From Halomonas halodenitrificans DSM 735 (GTDB lineage: Bacteria > Pseudomonadota > Gammaproteobacteria > Pseudomonadales > Halomonadaceae), in contig NZ_JHVH01000009.1 in assembly GCF_000620045.1 (NCBI RefSeq), forward strand, positions 81,536-145,535: DNA of 64,000 nt, read 5' to 3'. Positions 46,486-55,611 of the stretch are shown here, piece by piece (the stretch's first letter is position 1; the number at the start of each line of letters is the position of its first letter). Position numbers and translations under genes: made by a program. The notes beneath the pieces were generated by a model. That model did no database searches, was not told the DNA's origin, and saw only the letters and a program-made list of their open reading frames with translations.

Positions 46486-47793
46486 ATGGCGCTTCTGCTG
46501 GGGGCCATCGCCGACGACTTCACGGGCGCCACCGATCTGGCCAATAATCTGGTGCGTGCCGGCATGCGCTGCGTTCAGGTTCTTGGCGTCCCGGACTCAT
46601 CGGTAGAGCTGACCGACGTTGATGCCGTCGTAGTGGCCCTGAAATCACGCTCCATTCCGGCCGACGACGCCGTGGCGCAATCCCTGGCAGCCCTGGCGTG
46701 GCTGCAGGATCAGGGAGCGCGTCAGACCTTCTTCAAGTACTGCTCCACGTTCGACTCCACGGAGGCCGGCAACATCGGCCCTGTTGCCGACGCGCTGCTG
46801 AAACGACTTGGGAGTCGCCAGACCGTCATGGTGCCGGCGTTTCCCATCAACGGCCGCACTGTCTATCAAGGCCACCTGTTTGTAGGGGATCGTCTGCTCA
46901 ACGAGAGCGGTATGGAGCACCATCCGCTTACCCCAATGACGGATGCGGATCTGGTGCGTTTTCTAGGTCATCAGACGCCACATCCTGTCGGTCTCGCGTC
47001 TCGCACTGTTCTGTCGCGCGGCGCCGCTGCCACGCGTCGGCACCTGGACAGCCTGGCCGAGCAGAACGTTCGACACGTGATCTGCGACACCCTGGATGAA
47101 AATGACCTCGATGTGCTGGCCGACGCGGTAGTGGACTACCCACTGGTCACCGGCGGGTCGGGGCTGGGGCAGGCGCTGCCCGATAAATATCGTCAGCGCG
47201 GCTGGCTGCAGCCGGTGGCCGAGCCGGGGCGTCTGGCCAAGGCGTCAGGCTGTGCGCTGGTGCTATCGGGCAGCTGCTCACGTGCCACCCTGGCTCAGGT
47301 TGCGCACTTTCTTGAGCATCACCCCGGGTTCGCTCTTGACCCCTTGTCCCTGGCGGAGGGAGATAAGCATCTGTCGCAGGCGTTGGCTTTCGCGCGCGAG
47401 CACCTGGCATCGGGTGGTCCGGTACTCATCTATGCATCCGCTGATCCCGAGCGCGTCAAGGCAGCCCAGGACACGCTGGGTGTGGCTCGAGCCGGCGAGC
47501 TGGTAGAGCATGCCATGGGGCAGCTGGCCAGTTGCCTGGTCGACGAGGAAGTGGGTCGGCTTGTGGTCGCGGGTGGTGAAACATCGGGTGCGGTCGTGTC
47601 GGCGCTTGGAGTGCAACAGCTTCGTATTGGCGGCCAGATCGATCCGGGAGTGCCCTGGACCCAGTCTCCCATGCCGGGACGCGAAGGTCTGTTATCACTG
47701 GCGCTGAAGTCCGGGAACTTCGGGGGTGAAGACTTCTTCACACGCGCATTCGCCGTGCTTGATGAGATGACAGCTGAGGAGAGTTGCGCATGA
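46486..47793 (+). CDS. otnK: 3-oxo-tetronate kinase OtnK (DUF1537)
   Basis: A 435-residue kinase of the four-carbon acid sugar kinase family. The N-terminal substrate domain opens with LGAIADDFTGATDLANNLVR (DDFTG motif), and the C-terminal nucleotide-binding domain has VAGGETSGAVVSALGV (about 363). It phosphorylates 3-oxo-tetronate at C4. Its stop overlaps the otnC start (ATGA), so translation is coupled. Confidence 0.93.
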   Translation: MALLLGAIADDFTGATDLANNLVRAGMRCVQVLGVPDSSVELTDVDAVVVALKSRSIPADDAVAQSLAALAWLQDQGARQTFFKYCSTFDSTEAGNIGPVADALLKRLGSRQTVMVPAFPINGRTVYQGHLFVGDRLLNESGMEHHPLTPMTDADLVRFLGHQTPHPVGLASRTVLSRGAAATRRHLDSLAEQNVRHVICDTLDENDLDVLADAVVDYPLVTGGSGLGQALPDKYRQRGWLQPVAEPGRLAKASGCALVLSGSCSRATLAQVAHFLEHHPGFALDPLSLAEGDKHLSQALAFAREHLASGGPVLIYASADPERVKAAQDTLGVARAGELVEHAMGQLASCLVDEEVGRLVVAGGETSGAVVSALGVQQLRIGGQIDPGVPWTQSPMPGREGLLSLALKSGNFGGEDFFTRAFAVLDEMTAEESCA

Positions 47794-48437
47794 GTCGGCA
47801 CGGTGAGCACCGAATCCGTGAGCAGATTGCCACGCTAGGTCAGTCGCTGTTCGATCGTGGGCTGACGATGGGGTCTAGCGGCAACATCAGCGTACGCATG
47901 GATGATGGTGGTTGGCTGATGACTCCCACCAATGCCTGCTTGGGGCGTCTCGATCCTGCCACTATTTCCCGATTGGATCGACGGGGGAAGTGGCTGGACG
48001 GTGACAAGCCTACCAAGGAACACTTCCTGCACATGGCAATGTACGCCGAGCGCCCACAGTCTCAGGCGATTGTGCATCTTCACTCGACTCACTCGGTGGC
48101 CGTGTCCTGTTTGCCCGATATTGATCCCTGCGATTGCATTCCACCATTGACCGCCTACTACGTGATGCGCGTGGGCAAGCTACCACTGGTGCCGTATCAC
48201 ATTCCTGGCGACCCCTCCCTGGGCGACGCGGTGCGTGGATTAGCGGGCCAACACAGTGCAGTATTATTGGCCAATCACGGTCCGGTTGTCGCGGGGAAGA
48301 GCCTGGAGGCAGCAGTGTATGCCACCGAGGAGCTGGAAGAGACCGCCAAGCTGTTCCTGCTTTTGCATGGTAAAAATCCTCGGGCTTTAACGCCTGAACA
48401 GGTGGCTGAGCTCGAAAGTTGTTTCCCCCGTGATTAA
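47790..48437 (+). CDS. otnC: 3-oxo-tetronate 4-phosphate decarboxylase OtnC (class II aldolase fold)
   Basis: A 215-residue class II aldolase/adducin-family enzyme. Zinc ligands show in HLHSTHSVAVSC (about residue 96) and ANHGPVVAG (about 160); SGNISVRMDDGGW is the phosphate-binding loop. It decarboxylates 3-oxo-tetronate 4-phosphate to dihydroxyacetone phosphate. ATG at 47790 overlaps the otnK stop. Confidence 0.92.
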   Translation: MSRHGEHRIREQIATLGQSLFDRGLTMGSSGNISVRMDDGGWLMTPTNACLGRLDPATISRLDRRGKWLDGDKPTKEHFLHMAMYAERPQSQAIVHLHSTHSVAVSCLPDIDPCDCIPPLTAYYVMRVGKLPLVPYHIPGDPSLGDAVRGLAGQHSAVLLANHGPVVAGKSLEAAVYATEELEETAKLFLLLHGKNPRALTPEQVAELESCFPRD

Positions 48438-48447
48438 GGAGCCCACC

Positions 48448-49245
48448 ATGATTCGCTTGGCGGCTAACCTGAGTATGTTATTTACCGAGCATGACTTTCT
48501 GGAACGCTTTGCTGCTGCCGCTGACGCAGGCTTCAGTGGTGTGGAGTATCTGTTTCCCTATACCCATTCGCCCGAAACGCTGCGAGACGCCCTTGAGGCG
48601 TGCGGGTTGCAGCAAGTGTTGTTCAACCTGCCGCCGGGAGACTGGGAGGCGGGAGAGCGAGGCCTGGCGAGTCTACCAGGTCGTGAGGCCGCGTTTCGCG
48701 ACTCGGTGATGGAAGCGCTGCGTTATGCGGTGGCGTTGGACTGCCCGCGTGTGCATGCCATGGCTGGCCTGCTCCCGGAAGACGCGGACGAAGCGACTCG
48801 ACAGGCACATCAAGCGACGTATGTTGCCAATCTGCGTTTTGCGGCCCGGGAAGCTGCCAAGCTCGGGCGGGAGGTGCTTATCGAGCCGATCAATACGCAT
48901 GACATGCCACGGTACTTCCTCTCGCATCAAGAGCAGGCGGTGGCAGTGTTGGAGGCGGTGGGAGAGCCTAATCTGCGCCTGCAGTTCGATCTCTATCATT
49001 GCCAGGTTATGGAAGGCAACTTGATACACCACCTTGAACGTCAGTTCGACCACATAGGCCACATTCAGGTTGCCGGTGTTCCGAAACGCCATGAGCCGGA
49101 TGTCGGGGAGGTGCATTATCCCGCAGTATTCAAGCGCCTTGAGGCGCTTGGCTATGTTGGCTGGGTTGGTTGTGAGTACCGTCCGGCTGGTGATACCCGA
49201 TCAGGGCTGGGGTGGGGGCGGTCGTTCGGTCTGAGGCCACAGTAA
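48448..49245 (+). CDS. otnI: 2-oxo-tetronate isomerase OtnI (Hyi family)
   Basis: A 265-residue TIM-barrel isomerase of the hydroxypyruvate isomerase family. Family signs are AANLSMLFTEHDFLERFAAA at the start, LIEPINTHDMPRYFL (about 150), LQFDLYHCQVMEG and GHIQVAGVPKRHEPDVGEV with metal-binding Glu, Asp, His, Glu. It interconverts 2-oxo- and 3-oxo-tetronate so that threonate can enter the kinase step. ATG at 48448 follows TAAGGAG. Confidence 0.92.
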   Translation: MIRLAANLSMLFTEHDFLERFAAAADAGFSGVEYLFPYTHSPETLRDALEACGLQQVLFNLPPGDWEAGERGLASLPGREAAFRDSVMEALRYAVALDCPRVHAMAGLLPEDADEATRQAHQATYVANLRFAAREAAKLGREVLIEPINTHDMPRYFLSHQEQAVAVLEAVGEPNLRLQFDLYHCQVMEGNLIHHLERQFDHIGHIQVAGVPKRHEPDVGEVHYPAVFKRLEALGYVGWVGCEYRPAGDTRSGLGWGRSFGLRPQ

Positions 49246-49324
49246 GTGAGGCCCGTTATACCAACACGCTAGTTCTTCAGTGTATTAAACAACCACAAGT
49301 ACAAGTCAGAGGAAGCACAAGACC

Positions 49325-50287
49325 ATGCATATTGCTGTTACCGGCGCCGCCGGTTTCCTTGGGCAGCGCCTGATTCGTCGGCTTCTCGAGCGTGAGCAGC
49401 TTCGTGGACAGCCGATCTCGAGGTTAACGTTACTCGACCAGGTACAAGTGGAGGTGGCTGATTCGGAAGGTGTCGAGGTGGTCTCCCTTGCGGTGGATAT
49501 TACCGCCCCGAGGGCATTTGATGAGTTGCTCGATGAACGACCGGATGTGATCTATCACTTGGCCGCCGTGGTCAGCTCTGCTGCGGAAGATGATCTCGAT
49601 TTGGGTCTTGCGGTCAACCTGGATGCAACACGTGCATTGCTTGAGGGCTGTCGTCAGCGTGATCTCAGCGCCACTCGTCTGGTCATGGCGAGCTCGGTTG
49701 CCGCCTACGGAGGGGAGTTACCCGACACGCTGGACGATATGACGGCTTTGCACCCGCAGAACTCTTACGGAGCTCAGAAGGCAGTATCCGAGTTGTTAAT
49801 CAACGACTACAGCCGGCGTGGGCTCATTGATGGTCTCGTGTTGCGTCTTCCTACCATTGCGGTTCGGCCTGGCCGGCCCAATGCGGCGGCGTCCAGCTTC
49901 GTGTCCAGCATCATGCGCGAGCCTCTGAACGGTGAAGAGGCCGTCTGTCCGGTGCCCACCGATCTGGAGCTCTTCGTGATGTCGCCTGACAAGGTGGTGA
50001 AGGCTCTTGTGCATGGTGCTGAGATCGACGGCGAGACAATAGGTCCGTTTCGCGCCTTCATGCTGCCAGGTATTACCGTCAGCGTCGGCCAGATGATCGA
50101 AACGCTCGGGGAGGTGGCTGGCCCGCAGGCGATTGAATGGATTCGACATGAGCCGGATTCCAAGATCCAGTCTATTGTCGGTAGTTGGCCGACGCGGTTT
50201 CATACCCAGCGTGCGGATGTGCTGGGCTTCGAGCGCGATAGGGACTTTCGCGACATCCTTCAGGCGTTTCAGGAAGAGCGCCACTGA
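49325..50287 (+). CDS. denD: D-erythronate dehydrogenase DenD (NAD-dependent epimerase/dehydratase fold)
   Basis: A 320-residue extended SDR with VTGAAGFLGQRLIRRLL (about 4) and the active-site pair Y-x3-K in SYGAQKAVSELLI (about 148). DenD oxidises D-erythronate to 3-oxo-tetronate, the kinase substrate, and is found with otnK/otnC. The gap to otnI (79 bases) may hold a weak promoter, but none is clear. SD: GAGGAAGC. Confidence 0.9.
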   Translation: MHIAVTGAAGFLGQRLIRRLLEREQLRGQPISRLTLLDQVQVEVADSEGVEVVSLAVDITAPRAFDELLDERPDVIYHLAAVVSSAAEDDLDLGLAVNLDATRALLEGCRQRDLSATRLVMASSVAAYGGELPDTLDDMTALHPQNSYGAQKAVSELLINDYSRRGLIDGLVLRLPTIAVRPGRPNAAASSFVSSIMREPLNGEEAVCPVPTDLELFVMSPDKVVKALVHGAEIDGETIGPFRAFMLPGITVSVGQMIETLGEVAGPQAIEWIRHEPDSKIQSIVGSWPTRFHTQRADVLGFERDRDFRDILQAFQEERH

Positions 50288-50334
50288 CCCTAACAGGTCA
50301 CTCAAGCGTGATTCACCCAACTGAGGTAACAACA

Positions 50335-51327
50335 ATGACAGCCAACTTTGTACGCAAGACGCTCACTACGGCCATCACCGGTGCCAGCCTGGCCTTATTG
50401 GCCGTGCAGGTACAGGCGGCACAGACCGTCAACCTGGGGCACACTCTGTCGGATAGCTCGCACTACTCCGTGGGCGCCGATGCCTTCAAGGAAACCCTCG
50501 AGCGCCTTAGCGATGGTGAGTTCGAGGTGGTCGAGCATACCGCCGGTGCGCTGGGTGGCGAACGGGCCCTCATCGAGGGCCTCCAGATTGGCACGGTGGA
50601 TATCGTTATTACCTCCACCGGCCCACTGGGCAACTTCGTACCGGAAACCTATGTGCTCGATCTGCCATTTTTGTTCGAGGATTATGACCAGGCTCGCTGC
50701 GTGTTGGACGGCGAAGTTGGTCAGGGCCTGCTCGACAAGGTCAGCAATCATGACATCGTTGGTCTGGCTTGGTCGGAGAATGGCTTCCGCCACATGACCA
50801 ATAGCCAGCGCGCCGTGAAGACGCCTGACGATGCCGAGGGGCTCAAGGTGCGCACCATGGAAAACAAGGTGCACATGGAAGCCTTTGAGCAGATGGGTGT
50901 GCAGCCGACGCCGATGGCGTTTCCGGAGGTGTTCACCGCGCTCCAACAGGGCACCGTGGATGGCCAGGAGAACCCGATAACTGTCATCGTGGCGACCAAG
51001 TTCTGGGAAGTACAGGATCACTTGTCGCTCACCGGGCATGTTTATTCACCGGCCGCCGTGCTGGGCTCGCCAATCCTGCTCGACGGTCTGTCTGACGAAG
51101 AGCGTGGATGGTTCACTGAAGCCGCTCGGGCCTCCGCTGAGGCGACCCGTGAAGAGGTCTCTCGCCTCGAGCGCGAGGGCATTGAACTGCTTCGCGAAAA
51201 TGGCATGACCGTCGAGACGGATATCGACAAGGCCCCCTTCCAGGAGGCGGTGCAGCCGGCCTACGAGATCTACACCGAGCAGTATGGTAGCGAGATGCTG
51301 GAACGCATTCGCGCCAGCGACTGCTAA
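50335..51327 (+). CDS. TRAP transporter solute-binding protein DctP (first system)
   Basis: A 330-residue periplasmic DctP-family protein. The signal peptide (TTAITGASLALLAVQVQAAQ) is cut near residue 26 after VQA. The conserved Arg motif for carboxylate binding is GLKVRTMENKVHMEAFEQMG (about 170), and PMAFPEVFTALQQGTVDGQE follows. In DUF1537 clusters such proteins bind erythronate or threonate. It is followed by a strong stem-loop (51344-51364) before dctQ. Confidence 0.92.
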   Translation: MTANFVRKTLTTAITGASLALLAVQVQAAQTVNLGHTLSDSSHYSVGADAFKETLERLSDGEFEVVEHTAGALGGERALIEGLQIGTVDIVITSTGPLGNFVPETYVLDLPFLFEDYDQARCVLDGEVGQGLLDKVSNHDIVGLAWSENGFRHMTNSQRAVKTPDDAEGLKVRTMENKVHMEAFEQMGVQPTPMAFPEVFTALQQGTVDGQENPITVIVATKFWEVQDHLSLTGHVYSPAAVLGSPILLDGLSDEERGWFTEAARASAEATREEVSRLEREGIELLRENGMTVETDIDKAPFQEAVQPAYEIYTEQYGSEMLERIRASDC

Positions 51328-51343
51328 TCCACCATGACGATGG

Positions 51344-51364
51344 CCCGGCCCACGCAGGGCCGGG
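51344..51364 (+). promoter_or_regulatory. Stem-loop after the first dctP
   Basis: CCCGGCCC-ACGCA-GGGCCGGG is a perfect 8-bp stem, with no T tract, 17 bases after the dctP stop. As with the ABC operon it probably guards the binding-protein mRNA and lowers expression of the membrane genes. Confidence 0.65.
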
Positions 51365-51390
51365 TGCCCCCATAGTGAAAGGTGGCTGCG

Positions 51391-51939
51391 ATGCTGCGAC
51401 TCTTCCTGCGTTTCGAACAGCAGACGACACGTCTGGCGTTATTCGGCGCTATCGTGATGCTGATTATTTCCGTCAGCCTGGGCTTCTATCAGGTGATGAC
51501 CCGCTTTGTATTTGATGCCCCGTCGACCTGGTCGGAGGTGATCTCGCGCTCGAGCATGGTCTGGTGCGTTTTCCTAGGGGCTGCCGCGGGGTTTCGCGGT
51601 GGTTTCATGATGTCGGTGGAGGTCATCTATCGACTGCTGCCCAGGCGCAAGTTGATCTGGATTGAGGTGTTTATCGCACTTTGTTGTGCCGTCGTGCTGA
51701 TGGTGCTGATTGTCTTTGGCATCGCCATGATGCTGCGAGTGCGTAGCCAGATGCTTTCGGGCCTGGAAATCTCGATAGCCTGGGCCTATGCCGCCATGCC
51801 GGTCGGCTCCGGCTTCGCGCTGATTGCCGTGATGGCGAGGCTTGTTGCGCAAGCGTTGGGGATCGATCCGGTGGGGCCGGTAACAGAAGATATCATGCAA
51901 GAAACGCCCATTGTGGCAGACAGGAGTGATGCACCATGA
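51391..51939 (+). CDS. TRAP transporter small membrane protein DctQ (first system)
   Basis: A 182-residue membrane protein with four predicted helices (about 14-36, 50-70, 85-108, 125-150) and the DctQ signature TWSEVISRSSMVWCVFLGAA. ATG at 51391 follows AAAGGTGG; GTG at 51382 is the alternative. Its stop overlaps the dctM start (ATGA). Confidence 0.9.
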   Translation: MLRLFLRFEQQTTRLALFGAIVMLIISVSLGFYQVMTRFVFDAPSTWSEVISRSSMVWCVFLGAAAGFRGGFMMSVEVIYRLLPRRKLIWIEVFIALCCAVVLMVLIVFGIAMMLRVRSQMLSGLEISIAWAYAAMPVGSGFALIAVMARLVAQALGIDPVGPVTEDIMQETPIVADRSDAP

Positions 51940-53210
51940 ATGCTGCCATCGGCTTATCCCTGATCATCCTTTTCTCGCTGGGTGTTCCGATTGCCGTCTC
52001 CATCGTGCTGGCGTCGATCATCGGTATCGAGTTCTTCTCGAGACTGCCCCTGCTGCTGGTTCCGCAGCAGATGTTCGTCGGCATCGACAATTTCCCCTTG
52101 CTGGCGATCCCCTTTTTCATATTGGCCGGGAACCTGATGGCTGCCGGCGGAATTTCCAGGCGTCTTGTGGATCTGGCCAAGTCTATTGTGGGCGGTTTGC
52201 AGGGCGGTCTGGCGATGACCTGTGTGCTGACATGCATGATGTTTGCCGCCGTTTCAGGATCCAGCGTGGCGACTACCTTTGCGATTGGTTCCATTCTGAT
52301 TCCGGCGATGGTCAAGCACGGCTACCCACGGCCGTTGGCGGCCTCGATCCAGGCCTCATCGGCAGAGTTGGGAGTGCTGATCCCCCCGTCGATCCCGCTG
52401 ATTCTCTATGGGGTCAGCACCGACACCTCCATCGGCAAGTTGTTTATTGCGGGGATCGGGCCTGGCTTGTTGATCGGTGGGGCGCTGCTCCTCTTCCTGT
52501 ACCTTTTCTGCAAGGTCAGGGGGTACGGTCTGCAGGACAGAGAAGACCGTGAAGCCTTCCCCATCGCGTTCAAGCGTGCCTGGGCGGCGATGCTGATGCC
52601 GGTAGTGGTAATTGGTGGGATCTACGGCGGTGTCTTCACCCCGACCGAGGCCTCCGCCGTGGCGGTGGTCTATGCACTGATCGTGGGCGGGTTGATCTAC
52701 CGCGAACTCAGCTGGGCGGAACTGGTGCCCATACTGAAGGAGAGCGTGATTTCGACAGCGGCGGTGATGCTGATCATCTCGGCCGCTGCATTGTTCAGTT
52801 TCCTGATCAGCCGTTCGGGATTGCCGATGCAGGTGGCGGGGTGGGTCGCCCAGGTGTTCGAGAGTCCCTGGACCTTCCTGCTGGCGGTGAACGTCATGCT
52901 ACTGGTCATTGGCATGTTTATTGAAACCTCGGCCGCCATTCTGGTTCTGGCTCCCATCTTCACACCGATCGCCATGCAGTACGGCATCGATCCCGTGCAC
53001 TTTGGCCTGATCGTAGTGGTCAATCTGGCGCTCGGGATGTTCACCCCCCCACTAGGTGTGAACCTGTTTGCCGCCTGTGCTGTGGCGAAGCTTTCCATCG
53101 ACCAATTACTACCCTGGCTGCTTCGGTTTGTGCTGGTCGTGCTGGCCTGTCTCCTGGCGATCACGTATATGCCATGGATCTCTCTTGGGTTGGTGGATCT
53201 GCTCTATTAA
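51936..53210 (+). CDS. TRAP transporter large permease DctM (first system)
   Basis: A 424-residue membrane permease with about eleven to twelve hydrophobic segments. DctM motifs seen: FPLLAIPFFILAGNLMAAGG (about 50), FAAVSGSSVATTFAIGSI (about 103) and GVLIPPSIPLILYGVSTDTS (about 148), the helical hairpin regions that bind Na and substrate. It works with the DctP and DctQ proteins of the operon. Confidence 0.94.
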   Translation: MNAAIGLSLIILFSLGVPIAVSIVLASIIGIEFFSRLPLLLVPQQMFVGIDNFPLLAIPFFILAGNLMAAGGISRRLVDLAKSIVGGLQGGLAMTCVLTCMMFAAVSGSSVATTFAIGSILIPAMVKHGYPRPLAASIQASSAELGVLIPPSIPLILYGVSTDTSIGKLFIAGIGPGLLIGGALLLFLYLFCKVRGYGLQDREDREAFPIAFKRAWAAMLMPVVVIGGIYGGVFTPTEASAVAVVYALIVGGLIYRELSWAELVPILKESVISTAAVMLIISAAALFSFLISRSGLPMQVAGWVAQVFESPWTFLLAVNVMLLVIGMFIETSAAILVLAPIFTPIAMQYGIDPVHFGLIVVVNLALGMFTPPLGVNLFAACAVAKLSIDQLLPWLLRFVLVVLACLLAITYMPWISLGLVDLLY

Positions 53211-53242
53211 GACAAAAAAGACAAGACAATAAGGAGTAACGC

Positions 53243-54703
53243 ATGGCGGAACCGCTTGAATACCCCCGTAAGCAGGCGCTCATCGGAGGGGATTGGGTTA
53301 CTACCCAGGGCACGCTGGATGTCGAGGCACCGTCCTACGGCAATGTCATCACCCAGATCGCACGTAGCCAGGCAGCCGAGGTGGATTCGGCTGTTCAGGC
53401 CGCCAGGCTGGCCTTCGAGGGTGGGATGGGCGATTGGGCGTCGTGGACGGCTCGGCGTCGTGGCGAGTGGCTCATTGGCTTCGCTACCGCCATCGAGGCG
53501 GATCACGACCGGCTCGCCGGACTCGAGTGTGTCGATACCGGGAAGCCGCTGACCCAGGCTCGCGGGGATATCTCCGCGTGTGCCCGCTACTTCCGGTTCT
53601 ATGGTGGTGCGGCGGATAAACTTCATGGCGAGACGATTCCGTTCGAGAGTGATTTTGCCGTTATGACCCTGCGCGAACCCTATGGGGTATGCGCGCAGAT
53701 CATTCCCTGGAACTATCCTGCCCAGATATTTGGGCGTTGTGTGGCGGCGGCACTTGCCGCGGGCAATACCGTAGTGCTCAAGCCGGCCGAGGACGCGTGC
53801 CTTAGTGTCTTGCGCCTTGTTGAACTTGCGCAGGAGCAGGGCCTGCCCCCGGGGGTGCTCAACGTCGTACCCGGTTTAGGCAGCGAAGCCGGGGCTGCAC
53901 TATCGGGACATCCCGACATTGACCACCTTTCATTCACCGGTTCACCCGTGACGGGGACGCGGGTGACCCAGGCTGCCGCGGAACACCATGTGCCAGTCAC
54001 GATGGAGCTGGGAGGCAAGTCTCCCCAGCTGGTGTTTGCCGACGCCGATCTCGACGCCGCGCTGCCTTTTCTGGTGCAAGGCATCATCCAGAATGCGGGT
54101 CAGACCTGCTCGGCCGGTAGTCGCCTCCTGGTGCAGCGAGAGATAGCCGACCAGGTGCTTGAACGACTCGCGGAACGCTTTACTGCGCTGCGCTGCGATG
54201 TGGGGGAGGCCGATGCAGACTGTGGCCCTCTGATCAATGCCCGGCAGAAAGCCAAGCTGGAGGCACGCCTGGAGGCGGCGGCGAACGATGGTATTCGGAC
54301 CTTGGCACAAGGCTGCGTGGCAGAGGCCGAATTGGCTGGTGGCTATTTCGTGGTACCGCGGCTTCTCACCGATATCCCTGCCGGACATGACGTGCTTCAG
54401 GAGGAGCTTTTCGGCCCCATTCTGGCGGTACAGGTCTTCGAGGATGAGGCGGAAGCCCTGGCGCTCGCTAACTCCACAGATTTTGGGCTGTGCGCCGGCA
54501 TCTGGACCCGTGATGGAGGCCGGCAGTTGAGGCTGGCCAAGGGGATCAGAAGTGGTCAGGTCTTTATCAACAACTATGGCGCGGCAGGCGGTATCGAGTT
54601 GCCCTTTGGTGGCGTGGGACGTTCGGGGCACGGCCGCGAGAAAGGTTTCGAAGGACTGCGCAGTTATACCCGTATCAAGACGGTGGCGCTTCATCACGGT
54701 TAA
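53243..54703 (+). CDS. NAD(P)-dependent aldehyde dehydrogenase
   Basis: A 486-residue aldehyde dehydrogenase of the betaine-aldehyde/gamma-aminobutyraldehyde type. The Asn proton site is in IIPWNYPAQIF (about 153), the general-base Glu in TMELGGKSPQL (about 254), and the catalytic Cys in NAGQTCSAGSRLLV (about 288). AAGGAG precedes the ATG. Its substrate within the four-carbon acid pathway is unclear; it may oxidise an aldose such as threose or erythrose, or glycolaldehyde. Placed between the TRAP genes and a second hydroxyacid dehydrogenase. Confidence 0.88.
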   Translation: MAEPLEYPRKQALIGGDWVTTQGTLDVEAPSYGNVITQIARSQAAEVDSAVQAARLAFEGGMGDWASWTARRRGEWLIGFATAIEADHDRLAGLECVDTGKPLTQARGDISACARYFRFYGGAADKLHGETIPFESDFAVMTLREPYGVCAQIIPWNYPAQIFGRCVAAALAAGNTVVLKPAEDACLSVLRLVELAQEQGLPPGVLNVVPGLGSEAGAALSGHPDIDHLSFTGSPVTGTRVTQAAAEHHVPVTMELGGKSPQLVFADADLDAALPFLVQGIIQNAGQTCSAGSRLLVQREIADQVLERLAERFTALRCDVGEADADCGPLINARQKAKLEARLEAAANDGIRTLAQGCVAEAELAGGYFVVPRLLTDIPAGHDVLQEELFGPILAVQVFEDEAEALALANSTDFGLCAGIWTRDGGRQLRLAKGIRSGQVFINNYGAAGGIELPFGGVGRSGHGREKGFEGLRSYTRIKTVALHHG

Positions 54704-54732
54704 TGCCACGGATGGATAGAAAGGAGAATGAC

Positions 54733-55611
54733 ATGCAAAGCACTCAGCGTATTGGCTTGATTGGTGCCGGCCTGATGGGACATGGAATTGCCCGCAACAT
54801 TTTGAAGGCCGACTACCCGTTGGTGATTCTGGATCACCCCGGTAACCAGCCCGTGGATGACTTGCTGTCGGCCGGCGGAAAGCTGGCCGGCACTCCACGC
54901 GAGGTTGCCGAACGATCGGATGTGGTCATCCTGTGCGTTACTGGCACACCGCAAGTGGAGAGTGTGCTCTTCGAGGCCGATGGTGTGGTGGAGGGTATCC
55001 GGCCTGAGACGCTGGTCATCGACTGCTCGACGGCCATCCCCAACGTTACGCGAGCGATCGCCGAACGTATCGTTGCGGCAGGTGGCCGCTTCATGGATGC
55101 GGCCATGACTCGAACGCCTAAGGAGGCTGAAGAGGGGCGGTTAAACCTGATTGTCGGTGCCCCTGAGGCGTTGTTTACCGCTACACAGCCGTTGCTTGGG
55201 TCATTTGCAGAAAATATTGCCCATGCCGGGGATGTCAGTGCCGGGCATACTCTGAAGCTATTGCATAACTTCGTCTCCCTGGGCTTTTCTGCGGTACTCG
55301 CCGAAGCGGCGGCGGCATCGCGCCGGGCGGGGATCGAGGATGGCGCACTGCTGGAAGTGCTTGGCAAGGGAGGAGGCGGTGGCGTGGTGTTCGAGCGCAT
55401 GCGGCCTTTCATCGAGACGGGAGACCCTTCGGGCTTCCGGTTCAGTGTAGCCAATGCGACGAAGGACCTCGGCTACTATCACGCCATGACAGATGCGCTT
55501 GGGGCACAGCGTGATGTCGCTGAAGCCGTGGTAGGGCTCTATCGAAGCATCGATCAACAGGATCTACTGGTTCCAGAGCTGATTGATGTGTTGGCTGATA
55601 AGCTTTCTTGA
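54733..55611 (+). CDS. Second beta-hydroxyacid dehydrogenase (3-hydroxyisobutyrate dehydrogenase family)
   Basis: A 292-residue NAD(P)-dependent enzyme with RIGLIGAGLMGHGIARNIL (about 6), the substrate motif DAAMTRTPKEAEEGRLNLIV (about 120, in place of DAPVSGG) and the catalytic Lys in GHTLKLLHNFVSLGF (about 173). It is related to tartronate-semialdehyde reductase and LtnD but the substrate loop differs, so the substrate is open. AAGGAGAATGAC precedes ATG 54733. Its stop overlaps the next gene. Confidence 0.85.
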   Translation: MQSTQRIGLIGAGLMGHGIARNILKADYPLVILDHPGNQPVDDLLSAGGKLAGTPREVAERSDVVILCVTGTPQVESVLFEADGVVEGIRPETLVIDCSTAIPNVTRAIAERIVAAGGRFMDAAMTRTPKEAEEGRLNLIVGAPEALFTATQPLLGSFAENIAHAGDVSAGHTLKLLHNFVSLGFSAVLAEAAAASRRAGIEDGALLEVLGKGGGGGVVFERMRPFIETGDPSGFRFSVANATKDLGYYHAMTDALGAQRDVAEAVVGLYRSIDQQDLLVPELIDVLADKLS